A stretch of 64,000 nucleotides of DNA from Verrucomicrobiota bacterium (lineage in GTDB: Bacteria > Verrucomicrobiota > Verrucomicrobiia > Limisphaerales > UBA11320): NCBI GenBank assembly GCA_016199985.1, contig JACQFQ010000072.1, forward strand, positions 1 through 64,000. Reading direction: 5' to 3'. A model generated the notes under the pieces. It was not told where the DNA came from. It made no database searches and worked only from the letters and a program-made list of their open reading frames with translations. Of this stretch, positions 8,781 through 18,300 are shown piece after piece (the first letter of the stretch is position 1; the number at the start of each line of letters is the position of its first letter). The position numbers and the translations under genes were made by a program.

Positions 8781-9494
8781 TCACGGATAGTTGAATCGAT
8801 AGAAACGCTGCTTGAAGCTGGGCGCGTTGATGTCAAAGAACTGAAGCGTGCCCAACGGCCCGGCCTGCGCTGTGCCGATCGGCGCCCAGTGGAGGGGCTC
8901 GAGTTGCGTGTTCGCCAACACGGTGTAGACCAGATTCGGCACGCCCGAGCCGTAGAGCAGGACGGATCCATTCGATTGCGGCGAGACGCCGCCAAACTTC
9001 GCGGACAAAGCATTCCCTCCGCCGCCGAGCAGCCCGGGCCCTGTGTGAAGGTGTCCGCCCGAGGCGCTGCCCAGCGAGATCCATCCGCAGTTGGCGCTGT
9101 AGGCGTATCCGCTGAGGTCGCCCGTGGCCAGGTTGACTTGCGGCGATCCTTTGGGCTCGAACTGAATCCAGCCAATGTTCGCGCCGTAAGCGCTGCCGGA
9201 AAGGTTGCCCGCGGCGTCGATGTTCACGCCGTAGTCCGTCGCCGAGTTGTTTTGATACTGAGTCCCGTTGAGCGGCGCTCCGCTGCCCAGCGAGATCCAA
9301 CCCACATTCGCGGAGTAGATGAAGCCGGAACAGACGCCGCTGGCGAGCACGGCCCCGTGCGCGCCGTCGCCGCGCCAATCGATCCAACCGATGTTCGCGC
9401 CGTAGGCGTAGGGCTGGGCGCCGTCGATCGTGGTCGCGGCTTGGAGGGATCCCGCCGAAAGGAGGGGAAGCAGGAGTGTGAGGAGTTGTTTCAT
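8781..9494 (-). CDS. Secreted protein with YGANIGWI-type tandem repeats
   Basis: The ATG at 9494 opens a signal peptide (MKQLLTLLLPLLSAGSLQA, cut before ATT); upstream codons in frame lack a signal and are not used. The mature part holds four repeats of roughly 45 residues, each with an aromatic core: YAYGANIGWIDW, FIYSANVGWISLG, AYGANIGWIQFEP and YAYSANCGWISLG. The last 55 or so residues form a separate module with YTVLANTQLEPLHW and the C-terminus RFYRFNYP, resembling the ends of two other secreted proteins in this window. The product has 237 residues. The repeat may bind a surface ligand, but no function is established from sequence. It lies downstream of two beta-helix genes on the same strand. 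Confidence 0.8.
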   Translation of the reverse strand: MKQLLTLLLPLLSAGSLQAATTIDGAQPYAYGANIGWIDWRGDGAHGAVLASGVCSGFIYSANVGWISLGSGAPLNGTQYQNNSATDYGVNIDAAGNLSGSAYGANIGWIQFEPKGSPQVNLATGDLSGYAYSANCGWISLGSASGGHLHTGPGLLGGGGNALSAKFGGVSPQSNGSVLLYGSGVPNLVYTVLANTQLEPLHWAPIGTAQAGPLGTLQFFDINAPSFKQRFYRFNYP

Positions 9495-9576
9495 AGTGTG
9501 TGGGAGAGTGGGTGGCTGTGGGCTTCGCCATAACGAAGGCTGGGCAGCCTGCGCCACATTGGGCGGAGTTGGACGG

Positions 9577-10638
9577 TCAGGGCATGTTGTATTTGTGGCT
9601 CGCGGAAGTGCTCGTGCCGGCGCAGGAAACGAGCGTGAGGAAGGCGCTGATTCCCGTTCCAGACGGGGCGTATCCGTAGCAGCCCGTGGCGAGGTAGGTC
9701 GCGTAGAAGCCGGAGCTCCCGCTCGCGGTGGTGTTCCCTTGCGAGTTCGAGCCGAGCGACGTTGTCACACCGCTCGTTTTTTGCGAGGTCCCGAAGCAGT
9801 TCTTCACAATCTGCCCGCGCACGCCCACCTGGTTGACGCTGTCGCCGCGACAATTGCTGGCAATAGCGGTGTCGATCCCTGCGGCAGTGGAGCTGGTCCC
9901 AAAGCAGTTGGCGGCAATGTGCGTGGCCTGGACTCCGGATCCGGCGTAGCTGGCCCCGCGGCAGTCGATTGCCGTTCCCGCCGCGATGGCGGCGGCATTG
10001 CCTCCTCCGCCCGTGCTGGCGGATGACCCCAACACCAGGTCGGCCGCGATCCCGTCCCAAGGGACGTCGGTCACATGACATCCTTTCACCAAGGTTGTCG
10101 TGCCCGTCCCGAGATAGATTCCGCGCAGTCCGCATCCGTGGACCTGAATGCCCACGACACGGGCGTTCCAGATTGGAGCGCTGGCGTAGATCCCCTGCGA
10201 GAATCCGCCGCCGCCGTAAAGCATCGCGCCATTGTTGGTGATGGCGCCGTAGACGAATCCATTCACGATGGTCAGGTTGGTGAGGGAATGCGAAAGGCTC
10301 ACCGCTGTGCCGCTCGGGGGAGTGGCGGTGGAAGACAGCGTGAAGCCGTTGAGGTCGAGAGTGACATTGTTCGCGTTGATATCAATGGCGTCGCCAGCGC
10401 TCACCGTGAGGCTCCCCGTGAGATAGTACGAACCGGGCTGGGAGATCGCGACCAGGCTGTTGCGGTTCGTGATCGCGGTCCGCGGCTGAACTTCAAACAA
10501 CGTTTTCATGTTTGGGGCCGGCGCTCCAGAGGGAGCGAGAGCCCCTTGTCCCCACGCCGGGGAGAGCGGGACGGCGCAGAGCGCGAGGAGGGCGGCCAAG
10601 GCGAGGGGCATTGGCGTTGGAATCGATGTGGTTTTCAT
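9577..10638 (-). CDS. Secreted right-handed beta-helix protein, paralog A
   Basis: The ATG at 10638 gives a signal peptide (PLALAALLALCAVPLSPAWG) and a 353-residue product; the frame continues upstream without support. After the signal comes QGALAPSGAPAPNMKTLFEV, then PGSYYLTGSLTVSAGD and NNVTLDLNGFTLSS, the standard opening of a widespread planctomycete/verrucomicrobial beta-helix family. The body is a ladder of short turns with regularly spaced Cys-Gly and Asn-Cys (VHGCGLRGI, VKGCHV, AANCFGTSS, ASNCRGDS, VKNCFGTS, ATGCYGYA). The protein ends HKYNMP. It lies 46 bp downstream of the paralog at 10685-11761, and the two arose by tandem duplication. A polysaccharide- or surface-binding role is typical of the fold, but no catalytic residues can be assigned. 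Confidence 0.85.
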   Translation of the reverse strand: MKTTSIPTPMPLALAALLALCAVPLSPAWGQGALAPSGAPAPNMKTLFEVQPRTAITNRNSLVAISQPGSYYLTGSLTVSAGDAIDINANNVTLDLNGFTLSSTATPPSGTAVSLSHSLTNLTIVNGFVYGAITNNGAMLYGGGGFSQGIYASAPIWNARVVGIQVHGCGLRGIYLGTGTTTLVKGCHVTDVPWDGIAADLVLGSSASTGGGGNAAAIAAGTAIDCRGASYAGSGVQATHIAANCFGTSSTAAGIDTAIASNCRGDSVNQVGVRGQIVKNCFGTSQKTSGVTTSLGSNSQGNTTASGSSGFYATYLATGCYGYAPSGTGISAFLTLVSCAGTSTSASHKYNMP

Positions 10639-10684
10639 AGTTTTGGTTTTTGAGGAAAGGGAATAGGGCGTGCTCAGAGGAGGA

Positions 10685-11761
10685 TCAGGGCATGTTGTAT
10701 TTGAACTTGAAGAGAGCGTTGGTGGCGCCGATGCCGACGCATCCGTTGAGGATGCCTCCGCTGTAGATTCCGTATCCGTCCGCGCCGCCGGTGATGCCCA
10801 CGCATCCGATGGCGACGTTGCCATTGCCCAGGATGAGTCCGACGCCTCCAGGTCCGCCATGAAGGCCGAGGCAATCGCGGGCCATTCCTCCAACGCTCAA
10901 CGCGTAAGCCCCGGTTGCTGTTTGTCCGAGGCAGGCGTCGCTGTTTCCCGAGCAATCCGCGCCGGAAGAGGTGGAGCTGACACCGTAGCAGGTCTCGGTG
11001 CTCAGGCTGGCGTTCACCCCGATCGCGCCGTGGCTTTCTCCGAAGCATTTCTCCGCGCTCACCGCCGCGTGAAGCCCGATTCCCGAGTAGGAGGAGGCTC
11101 GCGAGCGCGCGCAGGTGGATGAGAAGATGCCGGCGTAAACGCCCCCGTTCACGGAGCAATCCAGAACCGTTTCCGCGCTGATTCCGTAGGATCCGCAGTT
11201 GAAAACCAGGCAGGAGTCCACCGTATTCCCGGTGTTATTCCCCAGGTTCGAATTCAGCGAGATCCCATTGGATATGCAGCCCGACACGGCGATGTCGGAG
11301 ACCCGCGCGTTGAAGGGTTGGTTGCCCGCGAAGGAGATCCCTTCGGAGAATCCGCTGCCGCTGTATCCGCCAGCGCCATTGCCTGTCACGCCGCCGGACA
11401 CGAAGCCATTCCGGATGGCGATGTTCGTGAGCGAGCCGCTGATCAATACCCCAACGCCCGACGCCGGCTTGGCGGTTGATGTGATCGAGAATCCGTTGAG
11501 ATCAACGCTGACGCCGTTCGCCGCGATCACCAAGCCATTGCCGGACGACAAGGTGATGTTTCCGGTGAGGTAGTAGGCGCCTGGCTGGGAGAGCGTCGCG
11601 GGCCCGTTGATGGCGGCGCGAGGCTCGAGTTGATCGAGTGATTTGAACAAGGGGGCCGGCGCGCCAGCGGGGAGGAGGGCGCCTTGGGCGAAGGAGGCGA
11701 TCGGCGTCCCCAGGAGGAGCGCCAGCGTTGCGGAGCGTTTCAAGAATGTCATTTGTTTCAT
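10685..11761 (-). CDS. Secreted right-handed beta-helix protein, paralog B
   Basis: The ATG at 11761 (upstream TGGAA as a weak binding site) gives MKQMTFLKRSATLALLLG, a signal peptide cut near SFA|QGA, and a 358-residue product. It shares with paralog A the block QGALLPAGAPAP, the LDQLEPRAAI region, PGAYYLTGNITLSSGNG, VSVDLNGFSITSTA, GFVSGGVTGNGAG and the tail KYNMP. The ladder is again Cys-spaced (VSGCISNGI, VDSCLVFNCG, ETVLDCSV, AEKCFGES, TETCYGVS, IGCVGI, LNGCVGI). The N-terminal third is much better conserved between the two copies than the Cys ladder. It is the first gene of the minus-strand group and reads away from the palindrome-rich region at 11990-12260. Confidence 0.85.
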   Translation of the reverse strand: MKQMTFLKRSATLALLLGTPIASFAQGALLPAGAPAPLFKSLDQLEPRAAINGPATLSQPGAYYLTGNITLSSGNGLVIAANGVSVDLNGFSITSTAKPASGVGVLISGSLTNIAIRNGFVSGGVTGNGAGGYSGSGFSEGISFAGNQPFNARVSDIAVSGCISNGISLNSNLGNNTGNTVDSCLVFNCGSYGISAETVLDCSVNGGVYAGIFSSTCARSRASSYSGIGLHAAVSAEKCFGESHGAIGVNASLSTETCYGVSSTSSGADCSGNSDACLGQTATGAYALSVGGMARDCLGLHGGPGGVGLILGNGNVAIGCVGITGGADGYGIYSGGILNGCVGIGATNALFKFKYNMP

Positions 11762-11991
11762 AATTCCAGTTGAGATCTCGCTGGCGACAGGGCGCGGGGC
11801 GCTCGACCTATTCGAGCCCCGCGGGGTTCCTTTCACGCGCTGCGGATCGTGGGGCCTTTCATAGCACTCGCCATCGCTCCTTGAGAATTGGCCATGTGGC
11901 GTACGGGCGCGCTCCCTTGCCCGACAGATCCAGGTTCGGCGGTTCGGCGAGAACTCCGGGTGTGATTCATTCCGGGTGAGATGGGGGCCTG

Positions 11992-12008
11992 GCATCCCTC
12001 CGGGATGC
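11992..12008. repeat. Hairpin GCATCCC-TCC-GGGATGC
   Basis: Perfect 7-bp stem with a 3-base loop. The same CATCC(C)-GGGATG theme recurs at about 12106-12120 in the order GCATCCCGGAGGGATG. Confidence 0.75.
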
Positions 12009-12059
12009 TGGGATTAATTTGGATGGGAGTTCCGGCGGTGTCGTCGCTTTGCTCCTCAA

Positions 12060-12138
12060 CCACCGGCTAATTGCTATCAAGCCTCTAGCTTGAGGGCGTG
12101 GTCCGCATCCCGGAGGGATGGTAGCAATTAGCCGGTGG
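12060..12138. repeat. 17-bp perfect inverted repeat with nested hairpins
   Basis: CCACCGGCTAATTGCTA at 12060-12076 is exactly inverted at 12122-12138. The 45 bases between hold a 6-bp hairpin, TCAAGC/GCTTGA (12077-12082 and 12088-12093), and a GCATCCC-GGAGGGATG element. The whole could fold as one cruciform-like structure. There is no ORF or tRNA inside. Confidence 0.8.
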
Positions 12139-12160
12139 CTGCGCGCAGCGCCGCCACCGG
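12132..12160. repeat. GC-rich hairpin CCGGTGGC / GCCACCGG
   Basis: An 8-bp perfect stem (12132-12139 with 12153-12160) around a 13-base GC-rich loop. It shares its left arm with the 17-bp inverted repeat ending at 12138, so the two structures are mutually exclusive. Confidence 0.75.
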
Positions 12161-12180
12161 ATTAACACGTTGTGCCAGCC

Positions 12181-12195
12181 GACCCCCGAGGGGTC
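12181..12195. repeat. Hairpin GACCCC-CGA-GGGGTC
   Basis: Perfect 6-bp stem with a CGA loop. A related CCCC-CGA-GGGG core occurs near 60239-60249 in another intergenic region, which suggests a dispersed element. Confidence 0.65.
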
Positions 12196-12250
12196 GCAGC
12201 CCTTTTCCTCACCCAGAATTAATCACGCCCGACAACTCCCCCCTGCAAGC

Positions 12251-12279
12251 TTGCATTCAGGCGTCCCTCCTCTTATAAC
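12251..12279 (+). promoter_or_regulatory. Candidate sigma70-type promoter for the giant gene
   Basis: TTGCAT at 12251-12256 and TATAAC at 12274-12279 are separated by exactly 17 bp, giving a start of transcription near 12286 and a leader of about 88 nt before the GTG at 12374. The -35 box forms the right part of the palindrome GCAAGCTTGC (12245-12254), a possible operator. This is a sequence match only. Confidence 0.4.
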
Positions 12280-12373
12280 CTCCAAGTCCTCAAACCCAAT
12301 CTGTCTGGATCCGCCTCTTCGCCCTCCGTTCCAGGCGCGAAGCGAGCCCTCCGGAGATGGATAAAGGGCTGGC

Positions 12374-15300
12374 GTGAATCAGAAGCGATCCAGCAGTTTG
12401 TTTGAAGTTGAAGGGCTGGAGCCCAGAATCCTGCTCGCCGCAACCCCTATCCCCTCGACCTCCTGTCCGTCCCCGCATGCTGACGTTGCCGCGGTCATCA
12501 ATGCCGTCAGTGAGGAAGGCTCTGATTCAGCCGCGACGCGTTCGCTCGAGGCTCTGGTGGAGGCCAGTTCTGCGGAGCTGGTGAGCGCGGTTTTTTCGGG
12601 TGTCGATCAGCAAGCGCTGCCTGCCAAAGCTGCCGACGCCTCCACGGCAACCTCCGGGTCCCACGACACCGTATCACCTACGGCGCCTGTTGCCGGGAGC
12701 CTGATTTCCTCCATCCCTTCTTCCGACTCCTCGGACACATCGGTCTCCTCGCGGGGCGAAGAGGTTCCGAGCATCGTCGCGAGGGGCGTCGAGACCCTCC
12801 GGGCCGCGAATGGCCCCCCCAGCTCCGCTTCCACCCTCGACGGGGCCGATGAAAGCCCCCTGCGTCAGCTGTTTTACCTCGAGTTCGCGGGCGCCTCTCA
12901 TGTCTCTTACGACGGCCCCATTCAGGTCAGGGATCTCTCGATCCCTTCGTTTGCCGGTCCAGGCGCGTTGGCGGGAAAGGAGTCTGACATCGTTCAGCGC
13001 CTGATGGCCCTGCTCGCGGAGCGTTCTGAATCCCTTGCAGCTTCGTTCACAACCGTTCACCCAGACGCTGGGGCGCTTTTTTCGACCATTTATGTCGGCG
13101 GCGATGACGCGGCCTTCGCATCCTACGGATCCTTCCAAGGCCTCGCCGAGAAGGTGGATGTCGGCAATGCGGACCGATCCGACAAGGCGCTGGTTTTCAG
13201 TGATCGGGTGTTGGAAGGGGTTCGTGATGCCGATGCCGCCGCTTCTCTCTTGAGCCAGGTCATCGCTCACGAGGCGGGACACCTCCTTGGGCGGGCGCAT
13301 GAAGGAGGGGGGCATGAGGCTTCCGAGGCGTCCCCGCTGGCCGACGTCGCGCTGATGACCGACAACACGGCCGTGGCGACGACGCGCCCTGGGAGTGGGT
13401 ATTCGGATGTGGGGTCGCATCCGGCTGTGGATGACTCGGGGAACGTGGCCTTCGTCGGCGTGAGCTCTGCGACAGCCGTCGAGAACATCTTCGTTCACAA
13501 TGCCACCACCGGGGCCGACACGAATGCGACGCAACGAACAACGGGCGGCGTTTCTTTCAACGAGACCGCGGCCATTGACCCCTCAGGGAAGTTTGTTCTC
13601 GTTGATGTCCGCGACACGGCAACCCTCGTCGATTCCTTGACTCGATACGATCTCACCCACCCCGGAACCAGCCTCCTCATCGCCCAATCGACGGCGGGAG
13701 CCACCGCCGCCAGCCAGATTCGGGAGATCCGCCCGGGCGCATCCTCCAACGCCACACCGACGGCGACCTTTGTTGGGTTGGACGGCACGGGCAAGCTGAC
13801 TCTCTACGGGCAGGCGGCCAACGGGGTGGACCTGGGGAGTCGCCGGCTGACGTTCACAGCGGATGTCCGGCCGCTGATCTCCAGCGATGATCAAATCCTG
13901 GCTCTCTCTCAAGACGCCAGCGGAAGGGAGCAGCTGCTGCTTTATCCAGGGGGTGGCCTCTTGGGGACGGCGGCTCCTCTCACGATCGCGGACACTCACG
14001 GAGCCTTCTCCGATCTGGGCGCCGCTCCCGCGATGACTTCCGATGGTTCGGTCATCGTGTTTTTCGGCAATCTGACGACCGCGGGCGCCGTGGACCTGAA
14101 CCAAGCGAACGAATTGCTGGCCTCAATGACCGTCCCGCTGACCGCCGGCGTCGGGATTTTCGCGAGCATCGATTTCGATCCCACAGACGCGGATGGGCGA
14201 AGGATCGTGGTGCGCGTGGCGGGGGTGGTCGGAAATGGAAAAGTGGAGCCGGGCGAGCGACTCAGCGTCGCCGGCGTGGAGCAAGGCCCGGATTGGAATT
14301 ATGATCAGGCGTCGGAATGGGAGATCGGCGCGTTCGGCAATCCGGACGCGCCTTTGGCTGTGGGCCGGTCGGTGGCGGGAGACCAGGCCTTTGTGGCTTT
14401 TGAGGGATCCGATCGGGTGACCGGCAGCGCTCGCGCCCTCTACACCAGCCGCCTCAATTTGTATGGCGCCGCCGCGGGAGCGACATATCGCGCGGTGGGC
14501 GTTGAGGCCTACGTGATGGCGGCGAGGGTGGGCGGGACTCTGCCCGGCGTCCCGGGCTTTGGAACAGTCGCCGATTTCAGCCTCGCGAGTCACATGACCT
14601 CGAACGGCGCCGCTGTGTTCTGGTCGAAGGACACCACGGGCGTGGAGGCGATCGTGAAGTCGTCCCCGAACGTCAACGGTCTCTGGGATTACCCTGTATG
14701 CAATGGCTCGCCGGCCCTGGGCCTGGTTCCTTTCTACCTCGCCACCGCCGCCGGCGCTCGGGTCGATCGCCCCGACTCTCCCCTTGTGGAGTATGTGATC
14801 AAAGGGGTGTCCGATGGCGCGCGGGACCTCGCGAACGTGAGCGAGATCGTTCTGCACGCCACCGCCGGATTCGAGCGCATCAACGCGAAGATCGATCTCC
14901 TCGGAGTCCCGTCCCCCGGCGGAGGACCGACGGGCTGCAAGGATGTCAGCGTTCATTACCTCGTGAGCCGGGAAGGGCGCGTCACCCAGATCATTCTGGA
15001 GTCGCAGCGAGCGGCCCAGGCGGCCCCGATCAACACCGAGTCCATCGGGATCGAGATGGTCGATGACGGGCTGCATCAAACCGACCCGACCTGGGCCACC
15101 GAGATCCAGCTGGAGCGCGTCGCGCAGCTGGTGAGGGACATCTCCATGCGGAACGGCATTCGCACGGTCATCAACGGCGGCACGGTTCTCCAGCAGCCGG
15201 CGGTCGTTCCATTCAACGCGTTTGGAAGCTCGGCAGGGTACCAGAACGGCCAACGCCAGTCGGGCACGGCTTTCTCGGATCCCTCCAGCGACCTCGTGAC

Positions 15301-18300
15301 CGGGCCCTTTCAGAACGCCTCCTACACGTATCGCGAGGATCACTCGGCTTCGGGCGGAATCTTCAGTGATGGCTACGATCCCTCCGCTCGCGGGGTGCTG
15401 GGACATTCGCAGGTTTTCGACCGCACGTCGGGCAAGGACGACCCGAGGCTCTTCGACTGGCCTGGCTTTCTCACGCGCGCGAATCGCGGCATTGGCATCT
15501 CTGTGCAAGGGCGGGTGAATGTCGTGATCACGGATCCCGAGGGACGACGGATCGGAATCAATCCCCAGTTTCCCGGGGTTTTGGACGATCTCGTTTACCG
15601 GGAGATCCCCGGCGGCGACATGGCGGTCGTGGATGTCCTGGACCCTGCGCCCGACTGGATGATTGTTTCGATCCCCGACGCGCTGGACGGCTGCTACAGC
15701 ATTGCCGTCTACGCGTTGGATCCATCCGAGGATGCGGCTTTCACCGTCACGGTCTTGGGCGCGGGGCGCGACGCGGTTCTCGCCCAAGTCGGCGATACCA
15801 GCACGACCTCCACCACCGACGCCTACTCCCTCTGCTTCTCCCGCGACGCCAATCCGACGCTGACGCTCGACGTTCCGGCTTCCGACCTGGTTCGAAACGG
15901 GTCGACGGGGCAGCCGATGCCTCCCGACGGCAGCGGCGATGTGGGCGGCTCCTGGGGTTCCGCGCTCCAGGACCTGTTCAAGGCCCTGCAGGGCTTCACC
16001 ACGCAGCTCAACCAGAAGTTCGGAATCGACAGCCTGCCTGTTCTCGATCCCAAGCTCGGCGTTGATCTCAACGCGGTGTTGACGGGCCCGACCGGACCGG
16101 GCGTGGGCGGCTTCCTGGACTTCAAGAAGGCAGCGTCGGACTACTTCCTCTCTCTCTCCAATCCCACCTTCTCTGGGCTGAGCCTCGCGATTGACAAATA
16201 CGCCACCGCGTTGACGGGCGTGGACCTGTCCTTGAATCCGGATCCGGTGAAGGTCGATTGGTCCTACTCGGACGTCACGGCCCAGCTGGTGTTCAACGTC
16301 CATTATGATTATTCGCGAACCATCGATTCTCATTTCGCCCTCGAGGAGCTCGGAGTGGATTTGGGGATCAACCTGAGCGCCGACATTCCGCTTCAGGTGA
16401 ACACCGCTTTCGTCTGCGACTTCGCCTTTGGCCTGGATTTGAAGGCTTACAATCTGAACCCGACCGATCCGAGAACCCTGGACTCGAGCCACGCTTTTGT
16501 CCGGCTGGATCGGCTGGAAGCCACGGCGAGCGTCGCGGCGCCGGACATCAACGCCGATCTCACCCTGGGCTTTGTTCGCGCCTCCATCGCGGGGGGGAGC
16601 TTGTCGATGAATGTGGACGCGACCGCGACGCTCCAGGACCTCACCCCGGCGGACGGGCTGCTCACGTCGGCCGATCTGACCGCGGGCAAGTGGAAGCTGG
16701 GCTTCACGGGCACGGGCGTTCTGGATTCCCAACTGCCGTTGACCATCACCTTCGCGAACGTGGACTTCAACGACGGCGGGGCTCCGAGGATCCTGATCTC
16801 GGATCCGAATCTGTTTGCCGACCCGCCGCCCACGGTGAGGACGGAAAACTTTGATGAGCTGGCCGACTTCTGCAACACCAGCCCATCGGAGGTGCTGGCA
16901 TTTGTCAAAGGCTTCGCCGACTGGCTGGAGCAGTTCCGCCAGTCGGATGTCTTCTCGCTCCAAGTCCCGTTCTCTTCGAACACCACCATCGGCGACTTGT
17001 TCGACTTCTCGAAAGGCTTCGTTGACACCGTCTACAGCCGTCTCGTGAGCCTGCAGCTGACGGCCTTTAACGCGCCTTCCACGCAGGTCAGCTCCACAGG
17101 GCAGTTGAGCAAGACCTCCACGTTCACCTTGGAATTCGACGCGGAGACGCCCGTGACTGTCACGCTCAACACGGCGGCGATGACGGACAATCACACGGCG
17201 CTCGATTTGGTCGCGGATCTGAACGCGGCGTTCGCGACGTCCGGGATTTCAACGCGGGTCCTTGCGACGCTGGACACCGAACAGCGGGTTCAAGTCACGA
17301 CGGTGTCCGGCGATCTGGCGACAGTGTTGAAGATCAGCGGAGTCAGCACGGATCCGATCTTCACCGAGTTGGGCTTCGGGTTGGACCAGACGGGCGTCGA
17401 GACTCCCCGATTTGACAGCATCCAGCAGTTTGCCGACCTGCTCGAGGACGCGCTGGATCCGGATGGTCCCGGGCCGGTGGTCTTCGACATCAAGGCGAAC
17501 CACGATCTCGCGACGCACCTGACCACTTTCCAGGTCACGCTGAGCTATGCCGCGGGCGCGACGAAGACCTTTGCCGTGGATCCGGACTTGGGAACGCTCG
17601 GCTCCTTGGCGAGCTTCAAGGCCAGCGGGTCTCTCTACTTCGGGACAGATCCGGCCAATCCTCCGTCGATCACGTTCACGCTGGGCTTGGACATGAATCC
17701 CGTGGAGACGCCGACTTTGATCCCTGTGCTGACGCTGCCGGCGCCTTCGAACGGTCAGCTGTCGCGCGATTCGCGGTTCCGTCTCAGCGTGGGCGGAGTG
17801 TTGAGCGACGAGGTGCTCCTCGCGGTTGTGGATCCGGGAGCGGCAAGTCCCTTCCACGGCGTCTACACGCAGAACAATCATTCCATCGCGGATCTGGCGG
17901 CGGATATCAACACCGCGATGCGGCGCGCCCATCTCAACGGCGTGGCGCTCGACAAGTCGGTGATCGCGGTTGTTCAAGGCTCCGCCATCGTTCTCCAGGT
18001 CTTGAATGAGGCGGACACGGACGCGGACGGAGCGCTGGACGCGTCGGAGGATCTGAACGGCGACGGAGTCCGAAGCCTGAACCTGGGCGCGATCAACTCC
18101 CTGCGAGTCGATGTGGACGCGTCGGATCCCATGGTGACCCAGCTGGGGTTCAGCGTCGGTCTGACGGACCGCTCGGCCATCCGCGGCCTGTTTATCGACC
18201 AGATGGCCATGACCGGCGGCCTGCTGATCACCGCCAGCGCCACGGCGTCCGCCCAGTTCGCGATCTTCAATCTCACAGGAAGCATCACCGGGACCGGGAA

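Larger units (their letters stand above)
11762..12373. other. Palindrome-rich intergenic region between divergent genes
   Basis: These 612 bp separate the minus-strand beta-helix genes from the giant plus-strand gene. No gene is supported. The left half (11762-11990) is plain. The right half holds at least six inverted repeats listed separately and a candidate promoter for the giant gene. Short frames with phrases such as PEGSQPFSSP fall on the palindromes and look like translated repeat DNA, not genes. Confidence 0.7.

Noticed and set aside
12170..12364. Short frame with PEGSQPFSSP in the intergenic region
   Set aside because: It is made of palindromic repeat DNA with no start signal; more likely a repeat than a gene.
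14123..17194. A 1023-codon antisense open frame inside the giant gene
   Set aside because: It lies wholly opposite residues with clear amidase and beta-domain motifs, shows Arg/His/Glu-rich low-sense composition and no domain. Long antisense frames are expected in GC-rich coding DNA.
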